DNA of 46,466 nucleotides from M3007 sp964481485 (lineage in GTDB: Bacteria > Bacteroidota > Bacteroidia > Chitinophagales > Saprospiraceae): assembly GCA_964481485.1 (NCBI GenBank), contig CAYZVM010000015.1, positions 1 through 46,466 on the forward strand, given 5' to 3'. The notes under the pieces were generated by a model. It did no database searches, was not told where the DNA came from, and saw only the letters and a program-made list of their open reading frames with translations. The first letter of the stretch is position 1. Every line of letters starts with the position of its first letter. Made by a program: the position numbers and the translations under genes. Below are positions 32,601 to 41,019 of this stretch, piece after piece.

Positions 32601-35234
32601 AATCAGGAATACATATTTCAAGACTTTTGTGCCTTTGAGTCCTTTCAGGATGCGAATCCGAGCATTATGTTTACTTCTGTCACTACCGAAGTAGTCGGGG
32701 AAATATGTTGCCCTGATGATGATACGCGATACATCGTCATACCATTTAAGCCAAATTTCAACTGGTCATTTGATTGCAGCGGCGGCCCAACGAATTATAA
32801 TGTCAATGTGGCAGATGCCTCCGAGATATTCGACGACAATGGATTGACTTGGATGTGGACTGTCAATGCTGGCCCGCCCATGCTTATTACCGACAATCAT
32901 TTTCAAATCTCCGGCGCCCCGCCAGGTACGGTCTATGATGTGTGCATGAAAATAACTTCGTCTCAATACAATTTTGAATGCACAATATGTAAAACAATTG
33001 AGGTGCCTCCTGCCCCGACGGCCATGTTTGATTTCAGTGCCACCGGGTATTGTACAGGTCAATCCATTCAATTGATACCGGATGTTGATATTTCACAGGT
33101 GACTAATGTAGAGTGGGATTTTGGAGATGGCTCTACAACGCAGATTTTCAGCCCTTTTAAATCCTACGCCAATGCCGGTACTTACACTATAAGACTGACA
33201 GTCGAATCCCTATACGGGTGCATTGTCAATTTTGAACAACAAGTGGAGATATTTGAAAATAGTTTAGATGGTGAAATAAAGAATACGCCAGGAGAGTGCC
33301 CTTCTTCAGCAACTTTGTTTTTTGATCCTGATGATCCGTCATACCAATATAGTTGGTCGCGCGACAACATGGCACCGAGCTACACCGGTAGTCCTATAAA
33401 CGTGATGAACAGCGGGATATACCGGGTGACGGTATCGGATGCTAATGGCTGCTCTTTCTCGCCTGATCCATTCCCGCTGGTTCTGACGGATCCATTTCCA
33501 TTTGGCATCATAGGCGACCGTACTGCTTGCCAAAATGTTTCTCTAAGGGTCAGCAATGTCCCGGGATTCACTTTCAGATGGGATATTGCACCCGACCCCA
33601 ATAATGCATTTCCCAAAAACGGCGTTGCACCAAGTTTTGGCACACTACCTCCGGGCACTTACTCGGTCACGGTGACGGCCAGGGTTGGCAGTTTAGAATG
33701 TGAAAGCCTCACGGACGAATTCACAGTGTTCGGCTCCCCCTCCCCATTCAACATCCTTGCAGGCCCCACTATGTGCGATCCTTATTCTGTACTGTTGGAT
33801 GCCGATATTTACGGTGACGTAGTATGGAGTAGTTCTTCGACAAATCCGACATTTTCCAATTATGTGTCGGATGTTTATTACGCTACTTTAGGCGGAACTT
33901 ACACGGCTACATACACAGACCAAAACGGCTGTTCGGTGAGCGACAACCATTTTGTGCCAGGTGGGATTGATTTTTCCAGCTTCCTTTCTGGCTGTTATAA
34001 AATCTGTGAGGGAGAATTTGAAAGTTTTCCGCCCATACAAGGCATTCCAGGCATTTTCGATTCTTGGTACTGGGAAGTTCTTGGCGCCGATGGTACTCCT
34101 ATTCATTATGACCCCAGCTCTCCTCCGGCGACCAACAGTGCCATCACGCCGCTCACGTTGAAGCCGGATTTTAGAAAAATCACTTTACACGTTACGCTGA
34201 ACGGCTGCTCAGCTGTATCCGATACTTTGTGCATTGAACCCATGGATTGCTGCCCCGCTAATCTGACAGCCACCGCTTATCTTGGTTTGGATGGTTCAGG
34301 CTGTATGCTCCGAGCAGATGGTGAGACTGTACACCACATTGTAGGTCATATAGATTGGCCTCCCGGTTGGCATTATTGTGGCAACCCGCCGACAGTGATG
34401 ATGAATGGCGGTTTTTTCATCTTCACCAGTGGGCCCTATTCTCTCGGCCCTAATTCGATAGGGTTAGAAGGTTTTATGCACGTGAAGAATATGGTTGATT
34501 ACCAGAATGGTGTCCTCATGGGAACGATTGACCTTTGCAATGACGTGACAGGCGAAATCTGTCCGGCTAAGTTTAATATTCCATTTGAGATGTGCCCTGA
34601 AAGCATTTGGTGTATGTCGGATATGGAAACTACCATAGACTATACAGACCCCAATCCGCATAACTGGACCGCTACGCTGACTTTCTCGTTCCCTGGGCAC
34701 TACACCACGGGTACCCCCTGTGCCGTCAACAACTATTACGGTTTTCTCCGCGATGCCACCAATACTCAGCCGCTCACCTTTTATTATCCGTTCCCGGGAG
34801 GGCCTCCGCCTTTCCAAATGAATTCGTTCGATTATGTCATCACCTATGCACAATACCTCCAAGGCGGCTGTGTGACATTGAACTATCTGTCCAATTGCGG
34901 TCATTGGTGTCAAACGCTCTACTGTTATGGAGAAAACCCGCCTCGGCCGGGCGAGCGAGATAATACCAGTGCTGCTCTGCTGCCCAACTTTGCGCTTAAT
35001 CCTAACCCCGCAAGCAACACCGTGCAAGTGGTGTTTAATCCTGCTGGCATAGGCAGCAATGCGCATCTCAACATTCGCAATAGTTTAGGTCAAAATGTGT
35101 TGTCCATGCCTTTAGGCAATCCAGACAGCGTGTTGTCGCTCGATGTTTCCGATTGGAAACCAGGTGTTTATCAAGCTACGTTGCAAGTTGACGGCCGTCC
35201 GGTAGAAACACTCAAATTGGTCATTCAGCATTAA
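29622..35234 (+). CDS. Giant secreted PKD-type T9SS cargo protein
   Basis: A 1870-residue exported protein, probably a surface adhesin. The signal peptide (about 1-30) ends near GIDAQSQ. The rest is a chain of about 90-residue Ig-like/PKD units, recognised by recurring Cys pairs, Y-x-W strands and endings such as VVAVNPNGC and TVTVTA. A canonical PKD unit is seen near residue 1164 (EWDFGDGSTTQIFSPFKSY, then GTYTIRLTV). A cluster of Cys (about 885-905, DCGCDCEE) breaks the array. The last about 80 residues are a T9SS sorting domain (LNPNPA, GVYQATLQVDGR, ending LKLVIQH). The DNA is visibly more A/T-rich and uses different codons from the neighbours, which may mean transfer or relaxed constraint. 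It is a single uninterrupted frame with a terminator after it. Confidence 0.85.
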   Translation: MFTQKYSRVQNRICLVLLSLSVWGIDAQSQSCQIIGPVEVCNQSTTHYDLTTENIFPISDVDWNITRGDAQNSTFSGTDVHWTSVGVGNVEAVVTSNGVPYICNVTVQVNPLPSIKGLPSNILSCPDNEINLEVEPCNGCQYLWSVVPGANNPSQVYHLTTAGAQASVTFDDPGTGQICLTIVDDKGCSTSTCRFYGIYDVHPTVQVTGADLQGGEYYVCPHQPVFFGANDFEPTPAYNWHIFGNGINVDIPGQDMSFEFPNAGIYTVTLTANWGNCSTSTNYIVHVSDFEPVPIICPSVVCEGQAIEYSVDATCGGTNPIWEVSSQGTISNPTINSTTVTWSTGSSYSVGYIQYNGDCAGYCPAPSIVQVPIFPVHANMNGSNTICSNGNKNYFVPNFPGAIYEWAPLQINGSGSVTGSASSTSPNLFVLSVNNFIGTVTVEVTVRHPLAGCEFTISKVVNIFVGNLNEHEPICTGTSADYTLTPTPPANFNISWQLGSVPLPYHTPTITIPGSYFGEGGLYNVRAVLSTSSPIGSCAISSILNVGDAPAITEVNGEKEVCLNTPYLYSIPISGLTSDDHVYWSFIENGMETGYIGFSVSHTWTSAVNPVIRVWRERTTQFITGDPVTCTSPVTEIPVTALEDVNLTIAGNQAPCPDGEETYTASIVGNYNYHWEVDPALGAVASGQHTPMVHIQWFSAPGPTDAIVRCTVTICDQERIAELPVEITPFQLTLTGNLSPCQDVPAIFSANATSADNYIWYIDDAFEDFTTIPDFSHAFSDAGVHRVRVVAVNPNGCAGMPSAQVIVNVLDNPQPAIAILDGGEVSCPVGTPFSLQISVLPEHPSATYNWYLGGAFLDNHTSPYTVTQIGCYTVETTNGVCTNTSEPFCLQYDCGCDCEELPPANDVTVQILSLEYNGDCGAVEFTGSITPFDPVCDRYWIITRPDNSQQVINIDNMADLTQQRVFDQAGLYKVTLRVMEKYNDVTIHAISRENQEYIFQDFCAFESFQDANPSIMFTSVTTEVVGEICCPDDDTRYIVIPFKPNFNWSFDCSGGPTNYNVNVADASEIFDDNGLTWMWTVNAGPPMLITDNHFQISGAPPGTVYDVCMKITSSQYNFECTICKTIEVPPAPTAMFDFSATGYCTGQSIQLIPDVDISQVTNVEWDFGDGSTTQIFSPFKSYANAGTYTIRLTVESLYGCIVNFEQQVEIFENSLDGEIKNTPGECPSSATLFFDPDDPSYQYSWSRDNMAPSYTGSPINVMNSGIYRVTVSDANGCSFSPDPFPLVLTDPFPFGIIGDRTACQNVSLRVSNVPGFTFRWDIAPDPNNAFPKNGVAPSFGTLPPGTYSVTVTARVGSLECESLTDEFTVFGSPSPFNILAGPTMCDPYSVLLDADIYGDVVWSSSSTNPTFSNYVSDVYYATLGGTYTATYTDQNGCSVSDNHFVPGGIDFSSFLSGCYKICEGEFESFPPIQGIPGIFDSWYWEVLGADGTPIHYDPSSPPATNSAITPLTLKPDFRKITLHVTLNGCSAVSDTLCIEPMDCCPANLTATAYLGLDGSGCMLRADGETVHHIVGHIDWPPGWHYCGNPPTVMMNGGFFIFTSGPYSLGPNSIGLEGFMHVKNMVDYQNGVLMGTIDLCNDVTGEICPAKFNIPFEMCPESIWCMSDMETTIDYTDPNPHNWTATLTFSFPGHYTTGTPCAVNNYYGFLRDATNTQPLTFYYPFPGGPPPFQMNSFDYVITYAQYLQGGCVTLNYLSNCGHWCQTLYCYGENPPRPGERDNTSAALLPNFALNPNPASNTVQVVFNPAGIGSNAHLNIRNSLGQNVLSMPLGNPDSVLSLDVSDWKPGVYQATLQVDGRPVETLKLVIQH

Positions 35235-35273
35235 AAAGGCTGTTGTTTCTCTACCAACGACAATGAACAAAAC

Positions 35274-35305
35274 GAGCGCCATCCCGATACTTCGGGGTGG
35301 CGCTC
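35274..35305. terminator. Bidirectional terminator between the giant cargo gene and clpB
   Basis: GAGCGCCATCCCGA (35274-35287) pairs with TCGGGGTGGCGCTC (35292-35305), 14 bp with one G-U and a 4-nt loop. It separates the convergent genes ending at 35234 and 35332. Confidence 0.8.
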
Positions 35306-35331
35306 AAATATTGCTGTATGTTCAAATACCC

Positions 35332-37983
35332 TCACACCTCTTCCAACTTCTTCGTCACCACCTCTTTCCCATTTATTTCCGACTTCCTGCCGAAGAGCAG
35401 GCCTGCGCCGTCAGCGTCAATCAGCACCGTGTCGCCCTTCACATAATCGCCTGCGAGCAGGTGTTTGGCGAGTTCGTTGATGAGTTCGCGCTGGAGTGTG
35501 CGTTTGAGCGGGCGCGCGCCGTATTGCGGGTCGAAACCGTGTTCCACCAAGATTTTGGCGGCGTCTTTGGTGACTTCGAGCTGGAGTTCTTGCTTCGCCA
35601 GCATCTCACGGATTTCGCGCAGCAGAATGTCCAAAATCTGCGACATCTGGTCTTTGTGCAGCGGGTGGAACACCACGACTTCATCTATCCGGTTCAAAAA
35701 TTCGGGTCGCAGGTTCATTTTCAGCGCATCCATCACGGCGGCTTTGGCGGCCTCGAACACCTCGTGTTTGCGCTTGTCGGGCATTTCATCGTAGTCCTCG
35801 AACGCCTCGCGGATTTGGTCGCTGGCGAGATTGGAGGTCATGATGATGATGGTGTTTTTGAAGTTGGCGGTTCGGCCTTTGTTGTCGGTCAAACGCCCGT
35901 CGTCGAGCACTTGCAGCAGGATGTTGAACGTGTCTGGGTGGGCTTTTTCAATTTCATCCAACAGCACAATCGAGTACGGGCGACGGCGCACAGCCTCCGT
36001 GAGTTGGCCACCTTCGTCGTAGCCGACGTAGCCGGGAGGCGCACCCACGAGCCGCGACACGCTGTGTTTTTCCTGATATTCGCTCATGTCAATGCGCGTA
36101 ATCGCTTTTTCGTCGTCGAATAGGACGTCGGCGAGGGCTTTGGCGAGTTCAGTTTTGCCCACGCCCGTCGGACCGCAGAAGATGAACGAGCCGATGGGTT
36201 TGTCGGGGTCGCTGAGGCCCGCGCGGTTGCGGCGGATGGCATCGGCGACGGCTTCCACGGCTTCATCTTGGCCGATGACGCGCTTGTGCATTTCGGTTTC
36301 GAGATGGAGCAAGCGCTCTTTTTCACCTTTCATCATCTTGGAGACGGGTATGCCCGTCCAGCGCGCCACCACATCGGCAATGTCGTTGGAAGTGACCGTT
36401 TGGGTGGTCATGCGGTTTTCGGGCGCGAGTTCCGAGAGTTTTTCCTCGGCTGCCTTCAGCATGGCTTCCTGCGCCGGGATGTCATTGAATTTCAGTTTTG
36501 AAGCGAGTTCAAAATTGCCCTCGCGCTCGGCTTTTTGATACTGAATGTGGAGCTCCTCTATTTTTTGTTTGCAATTCTGAATGGCCTCCACGATTTCTTT
36601 TTCCGATTGCCATTTTGCCCGCAAACCGTCGAGTTTTTCCTGAACATCCTGAATTTGTTTGTTCATCGCGTCCAATTTCCGCTCGTCTTTTTCGCGCTTG
36701 ATGGCCTCGCGTTCAATCTCCAACTGGCGCAGTTGGCGGTCGAGTTTGTCCACTTCTTCCGGCACGGAGTCGAGTTCGAGGCGGAGTTTGGCGGCCGCCT
36801 CGTCAATGAGATCAATGGCCTTGTCGGGCAATTTCCGTTCGGAAATATAGCGGTGCGAGAGTTCGGCGGCGGCCACGATGGCCTCGTCCAGAATCTGCAC
36901 TTTGTGATAGTTTTCGTATTTTTCTTGAATGCCGCGCAGGATGGAAATGGTGTCCTCCAAACTCGGCTCGTCCACATAGACCGATTGGAAACGGCGTTCG
37001 AGGGCTTTGTCGCTCTCGAAATATTTTTGGTACTCGTCCAACGTCGTCGCGCCGATGGTGCGGAGTTCGCCGCGCGCGAGGGCTGGTTTCAAAATGTTGG
37101 CCGCGTCCATCGCGCCTTGCCCGCCGCCCGCGCCGACGAGCGTGTGGATTTCGTCAATAAAGAGAATTACCTGCTCATTGCTATCAATTACCTCTTTGAT
37201 GACCGCTTTCAATCGCTCTTCAAATTCGCCTTTGTATTTCGCGCCAGCAATCAATGCGGCCATGTCGAGGCTAAAAATCTTTTTGCCCGAGAGCGTTTCG
37301 GGGATGTCGTGGCGGACGATGCGCCACGCGATGCCTTCGACGATGGCGGTTTTGCCGACGCCGGGGTCGCCGATGATGACGGGGTTGTTTTTCTTGCGGC
37401 GGCTGAGGATGTGGAGCACGCGGCGGATTTCCTCGTCGCGCCCGATGACGGGGTCGAGTTTGCCGTTTTCGGCCATTTCCGTGAGGTTGATGGCGTATTT
37501 TTGGAGGGCGTTATAGACTTGCTCGGTAGTCTGGTCGGTGATTTTTCGGCCTTTCCGGAGTTCCTTGACGGCGGCGGTGAGGGTTTCCAACGTCGCGCCG
37601 TTTTCGCGGAGCAGGCGGGCGGTTTTATCGTTGCCTTTGGCGATGCCGAGCAGCAAGAGTTCGAGCGAGATGTACTCATCGCCGAAGTCTTTGAGCAAGG
37701 TTTTGGCGGCGGCGATGGCTTTGTTGGCTTCGTTGGTAAGGTACTGTTTGTCAGCACCTTGCACTTTGGGTGTTTCCCAAATGAGTTTGTCCAAATCCTC
37801 TTCGAAACGCGCCATGTTGACACCGGCTTTTTTCAATAAAAAATCCGTCACAGAGTCGTCGGCGTTCAACATACCTTTCAGCAAATGTGCGGTGTCCACG
37901 CTTTGCTGTTCGTATCCGGCGGCGATTTGCTGGGCTTGAAGGATGGCCTCTTGGGCTTTGATGGTGAAATTATCGTAGGTCAT
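35332..37983 (-). CDS. clpB: ClpB disaggregase chaperone
   Basis: An 883-residue AAA+ ATPase of the Hsp100 class that unfolds aggregated proteins with DnaK. From the ATG at 37983 (MTYDNFTIKAQEAI): the N-domain (about 1-150), NBD1 with Walker A GDPGVGKT (205-212) and DEIHTLVGAGGGQGAMDAAN, the ClpB-type coiled-coil middle domain (about 400-540), and NBD2 with Walker A GPTGVGKT (about 603-610), LDEIEKAHPD and MTSNLASD. The C-terminus carries QYGARPLKRTLQRELINELA. The frame continues about 106 codons upstream to 38301 but the extension is unlike ClpB and overlaps the region upstream of the next gene, so the ATG at 37983 is used. A TAnnTTTG match lies at 38049-38056. Nothing suggests CIRCE or HrcA control. 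Confidence 0.97.
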   Translation of the reverse strand: MTYDNFTIKAQEAILQAQQIAAGYEQQSVDTAHLLKGMLNADDSVTDFLLKKAGVNMARFEEDLDKLIWETPKVQGADKQYLTNEANKAIAAAKTLLKDFGDEYISLELLLLGIAKGNDKTARLLRENGATLETLTAAVKELRKGRKITDQTTEQVYNALQKYAINLTEMAENGKLDPVIGRDEEIRRVLHILSRRKKNNPVIIGDPGVGKTAIVEGIAWRIVRHDIPETLSGKKIFSLDMAALIAGAKYKGEFEERLKAVIKEVIDSNEQVILFIDEIHTLVGAGGGQGAMDAANILKPALARGELRTIGATTLDEYQKYFESDKALERRFQSVYVDEPSLEDTISILRGIQEKYENYHKVQILDEAIVAAAELSHRYISERKLPDKAIDLIDEAAAKLRLELDSVPEEVDKLDRQLRQLEIEREAIKREKDERKLDAMNKQIQDVQEKLDGLRAKWQSEKEIVEAIQNCKQKIEELHIQYQKAEREGNFELASKLKFNDIPAQEAMLKAAEEKLSELAPENRMTTQTVTSNDIADVVARWTGIPVSKMMKGEKERLLHLETEMHKRVIGQDEAVEAVADAIRRNRAGLSDPDKPIGSFIFCGPTGVGKTELAKALADVLFDDEKAITRIDMSEYQEKHSVSRLVGAPPGYVGYDEGGQLTEAVRRRPYSIVLLDEIEKAHPDTFNILLQVLDDGRLTDNKGRTANFKNTIIIMTSNLASDQIREAFEDYDEMPDKRKHEVFEAAKAAVMDALKMNLRPEFLNRIDEVVVFHPLHKDQMSQILDILLREIREMLAKQELQLEVTKDAAKILVEHGFDPQYGARPLKRTLQRELINELAKHLLAGDYVKGDTVLIDADGAGLLFGRKSEINGKEVVTKKLEEV

Positions 37984-38048
37984 TTTTGTCGGTGATGCGT
38001 TGAAGTTGGTGATTTGTGGAGGCGTTTCGCTTTTCAGCGGCTTTCCTT

Positions 38049-38056
38049 CAAATTTA
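38049..38056 (-). promoter_or_regulatory. Candidate -7 box of clpB
   Basis: Minus strand reads TAAATTTG, a full TAnnTTTG match, about 65 nt before the clpB ATG. No good -33 element is visible, so support is weak. Confidence 0.35.
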
Positions 38057-38226
38057 TTTCCAAACCCAAAAGTGGGGCTTGTGGCTGAAAAAGTGGCAGG
38101 CATGTTGAAAACAAGCGACGTTTTGACTGCTTTTTTCAAACTAAAATGACAAATCAGCAGGCAGCGAACCCCGTCGGGCTGGCGTTCAATATCTACTTTT
38201 TCAACTTCACTTTTAAAACTCCGGCC

Positions 38227-39789
38227 ATGAAAAAACATCTTCTCCTTGTTGCGCTGTGCGCTGCCCCTTTCTTTTTGATTGCACAAATTCAGTTGGAACA
38301 TACTTACCAGAAAGGTTTTCTGAAGCGCATCAGACTGGATGTGTCTGGCGAAAAATATCTGCTAACGCCACATAGCTGTGATTTTCATTTTTTCGACAAA
38401 ATCCACACGCCATTTTACGATATCTATATTGCCGATGTTTTCTTTTATTGTGGTGAAACATTCCTTTCTGAAAAAATACTTGACGACGATGACGATATCG
38501 AAGTGATCTATTCATGGCTTGATGACGGCCCCGGATTGGCCAGCGGAACAAGTGTCTGGGATAATGGGCAGGATTACCAAATCAATGCGAGTGGCGCCAA
38601 CCCAATATACAGTTCAGGCATCGGATTGGTACCAAAGATATTGATAGCCGATGATGTTTATGCTGTGCCAGGACCTGTGCCAGAACATTCTTACGGCTTC
38701 CAAAAACGGGTGAGCCGGGCTTTATTCCCGACCGATGGTGAACGATATATTGTTTACGACTACTCCTTGAACGATTTCGATGGTTTTCATTTTTACGATA
38801 CCGCCCACAATTTGGTAAAATCGGTCAATCTGCCCATCCCGGATTTTGAATCGCTGAATTCTGTGACGCAGCAATATTTTAATGACGACGCAGGGTTAGA
38901 GTTTTTCGGCACAAGAAATCCGGGAAGTGTTGATGCAAACGGGAATGACCGGCTGGCGGAGGTTGTCCGCGAAGATGGAGCCATCTTGTTGTCCGAGCCT
39001 TGCCAATATGCCCGCTTGAACGCGATTCCCAACCTGCCGGATCGCCTGTTGATTTATGCATACAGCGCGCCGGGCATGAGGCAACAAAAGGTTTTTGATG
39101 CACCCACGCTCAGCTTGCTGCACACTTTCCCATTTTATGCGGAGCGCATTTCGCCCGATGGGGTCATGGATTATTACCTCGATTTTACACACGGAAAGGA
39201 CACGATGTTTGTTTACAACAGTAATTTTCAGTTGGAAAAAATCATCGCGCTGTCTCCTACTATGCAATCGAATTGGAACGTGTTTGTCACGCGCAACCGT
39301 TTCGCCGACAATGGCAAATTGGAAATCTGTTATACCACCAAAAACAGTGCTGCTCTGCAAGATAGCAAAGTGGTCTGCATTGATGAGGACGGCACTGTGC
39401 TCCATGTTTTTCCGGGGGCTACCATCGCTAAACTCGACCAGCAAGCAGGCATGGAGGACAAATTATTCGTTATGTATGGACCCGGCGACAGCACACAAGT
39501 TTATGATTTTACGAGCCAGACGATATCTGTTTCGCCATCTTCACCGACAGCTGCCCCAAGAGTTCTCCCCAACCCGTTTGCTCAATTTTTTGAAATCCAA
39601 TTTCCTCAAATCGGAGATTACTCGTTCCATTTGACAGATGCCGCTGGACGCATGGTTGCCACTCAAAATGTTCAGCAGCAGCAGCAAACCGTTGTCCAAT
39701 CGGGCGCAAATTGGCCCGCGGGCGTGTATTTTCTTTTTGTAAAAAATGAGCAGCGGCAGTGGGTCTTCAAGTTGGTGAAACAAGATTGA
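38227..39789 (+). CDS. Secreted T9SS cargo protein of unknown function
   Basis: A 520-residue exported protein that I cannot place in a family. The ATG at 38227 gives the signal peptide MKKHLLLVALCAAPFFLIAQ; an earlier ATG at 38146 in the same frame adds 27 residues without a signal-like start. The mature part (about 21-430) looks like a beta-propeller or beta-sandwich with many aromatic strands (SHDFHFF-type, FHFYDTAH, FYAERISPDGVMDYYLDF, ICYTTKNS). It shows a DDDDD stretch near 88-92 and phrases typical of cell-surface proteins. The last about 80 residues are a T9SS sorting domain (VLPNPF, a short QQQQQ run, GVYFLFVKN, ending KLVKQD). It is divergent from clpB and convergent with the HxlR gene, 4 nt apart. 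Confidence 0.75.
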   Translation: MKKHLLLVALCAAPFFLIAQIQLEHTYQKGFLKRIRLDVSGEKYLLTPHSCDFHFFDKIHTPFYDIYIADVFFYCGETFLSEKILDDDDDIEVIYSWLDDGPGLASGTSVWDNGQDYQINASGANPIYSSGIGLVPKILIADDVYAVPGPVPEHSYGFQKRVSRALFPTDGERYIVYDYSLNDFDGFHFYDTAHNLVKSVNLPIPDFESLNSVTQQYFNDDAGLEFFGTRNPGSVDANGNDRLAEVVREDGAILLSEPCQYARLNAIPNLPDRLLIYAYSAPGMRQQKVFDAPTLSLLHTFPFYAERISPDGVMDYYLDFTHGKDTMFVYNSNFQLEKIIALSPTMQSNWNVFVTRNRFADNGKLEICYTTKNSAALQDSKVVCIDEDGTVLHVFPGATIAKLDQQAGMEDKLFVMYGPGDSTQVYDFTSQTISVSPSSPTAAPRVLPNPFAQFFEIQFPQIGDYSFHLTDAAGRMVATQNVQQQQQTVVQSGANWPAGVYFLFVKNEQRQWVFKLVKQD

Positions 39790-39793
39790 GCCA

Positions 39794-40150
39794 CTACTTC
39801 TTTTCCTGCTCCTCCACCCCAAACTCCGCCATCAGCGCCAGCCCATAATCGCGAATCGCCTCCACCACCGGGATGGCGCGCCGCCCCCGTTTGGTGAGGG
39901 CATATTCCACCTTCGGCGGCACCACCGGATAGACCGTGCGGGTGACAAAACCCTCCTCTTCCAACTGGCGCAGCTGCGTCGTCAGCATTTTGTGCGTGAC
40001 GTGCTGGATGTCTTTTTTCAGTTCGCCATAGCGCATCACCCGGTCTTTCAATCGCCACAGAATGGGCATTTTCCACGCGCCGCCGATGCGGTCTAGCGCG
40101 AATTCGACGGGGTTGTAGTAGAGTTTTTTGTCGTAGAGAAAGTCGGGCAT
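39794..40150 (-). CDS. HxlR family winged-helix regulator lacking cysteine
   Basis: A 118-residue winged-helix repressor of the HxlR family. Visible: ALDRIGGAWKMPILWRLKDRV (about 18-38), the recognition part YGELKKDIQHVTHKMLTTQLRQLEEEGFVTR (about 41-71) and the wing YPVVPPKVEYALTKRGRRAI. Many HxlR members sense electrophiles or oxidants through a conserved N-terminal cysteine in a CP-like motif; here the position reads NP and the whole protein has no cysteine, so thiol sensing by the regulator itself is unlikely. The ATG at 40150 is the start; the frame extends 44 codons further without family likeness. It is divergent from the PfpI-like gene, its likely target, with a candidate operator between them. 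Confidence 0.9.
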   Translation of the reverse strand: MPDFLYDKKLYYNPVEFALDRIGGAWKMPILWRLKDRVMRYGELKKDIQHVTHKMLTTQLRQLEEEGFVTRTVYPVVPPKVEYALTKRGRRAIPVVEAIRDYGLALMAEFGVEEQEKK

Positions 40151-40177
40151 ATCTCCTAAACCATTGATTTTAAACTT

Positions 40178-40191
40178 ACTTTCAAAAAAGT
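40178..40191. promoter_or_regulatory. Candidate operator of the HxlR regulator
   Basis: ACTTT (40178-40182) and AAAGT (40187-40191) form a short inverted repeat within TTACTTTCAAAAAAGTGTGTA, 28 nt upstream of the HxlR ATG and about 95 nt before the PfpI-like ATG. A second ACTTTT word follows at 40200-40205. HxlR proteins bind such short dyads in divergent promoters. Confidence 0.4.
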
Positions 40192-40284
40192 GTGTATGGC
40201 ACTTTTGGGTAAATATATTGCATTTGGCAGTATTTCGAGGGAAAATTTGCGGCACATTTTCAAACAGTAAAAAACATAACAAAC

Positions 40285-41019
40285 ATGAGCGTGCACACTG
40301 CCAATACCCCCGCCAAAAGAATCGCCATCATCGCCGCCAACCCCGCCGTGAGCAAACAAACCGGCTGGCCTATCGGCTTCTGGTGGGCCGAACTCACACA
40401 CCCCTACTGGGAATTCACGGAGAAAGGTTACGAGGTCGAGATTTTCTCCCCCGAAGGCGGCGCTTTGCAAGCCGACGGCTTCAGCGACCCGGAACACGAG
40501 AGCGGCTATTCGGCACGGGACATCCTCTCGCTGGGTTTCAAAAAATCGCCCAAACACGCCGCGTTGGTGGAAAACACCAAGAAAATCAGCGATTTGGACC
40601 CGAATCAATTCGACGCCATTTTCGTCACTGGCGGCCAAAGCCCGATGTACACTTTTATTGACAATGAAGATTTGCACCGCCTTTTTGTCGCATTTTATGA
40701 AAAAGGAAAAATCGCGGCGGCCATTTGTCACGGCACCTGTATCCTACTGAAAACCAAACTTTCTGACGGCTCCTATCTCGTGGACGGCAAAACTTGGACG
40801 GGTTTCGCCAACAGCGAGGAGGACTACGCCGACGGCTTTGTGGGCATGAAAATCCAGCCTTTCCGCATCGAGGACGAAGCCCGCAAAATGCCCAACACCC
40901 GTTTCGTCACTGGCGAGATGTTCGCCGCCTACGCCCTGCGCGACGGCAATCTCATCACCGGCCAGCAGCAAAACAGCGGCAAAGCGGCTGCCCAGTTGGT
41001 CATCGAGGCATTGGGGTAA
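40285..41019 (+). CDS. DJ-1/PfpI family protein (Hsp31-like)
   Basis: A 244-residue protein of the type-1 glutamine-amidotransferase-like superfamily. The catalytic-type residues are visible: Glu36 in FWWAELTHP and the nucleophile elbow AAAICHGTC with Cys148 and His149. The pattern with TGGQSPMYTF (about 115-124) and the extended N-terminus match the Hsp31/YajL-like branch, which includes methylglyoxal glyoxalases and deglycases. The ATG at 40285 is the start. Divergent from the HxlR gene and first of a plus-strand run (43 nt to the next gene), so it may lead a regulated transcript. A detoxification role fits the HxlR neighbour, but is inference. Confidence 0.9.
   Translation: MSVHTANTPAKRIAIIAANPAVSKQTGWPIGFWWAELTHPYWEFTEKGYEVEIFSPEGGALQADGFSDPEHESGYSARDILSLGFKKSPKHAALVENTKKISDLDPNQFDAIFVTGGQSPMYTFIDNEDLHRLFVAFYEKGKIAAAICHGTCILLKTKLSDGSYLVDGKTWTGFANSEEDYADGFVGMKIQPFRIEDEARKMPNTRFVTGEMFAAYALRDGNLITGQQQNSGKAAAQLVIEALG

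Noticed and set aside
37984..38301. N-terminal extension of ClpB by about 106 codons
   Set aside because: The extension has no likeness to ClpB, and the ATG at 37983 gives the standard N-terminus.
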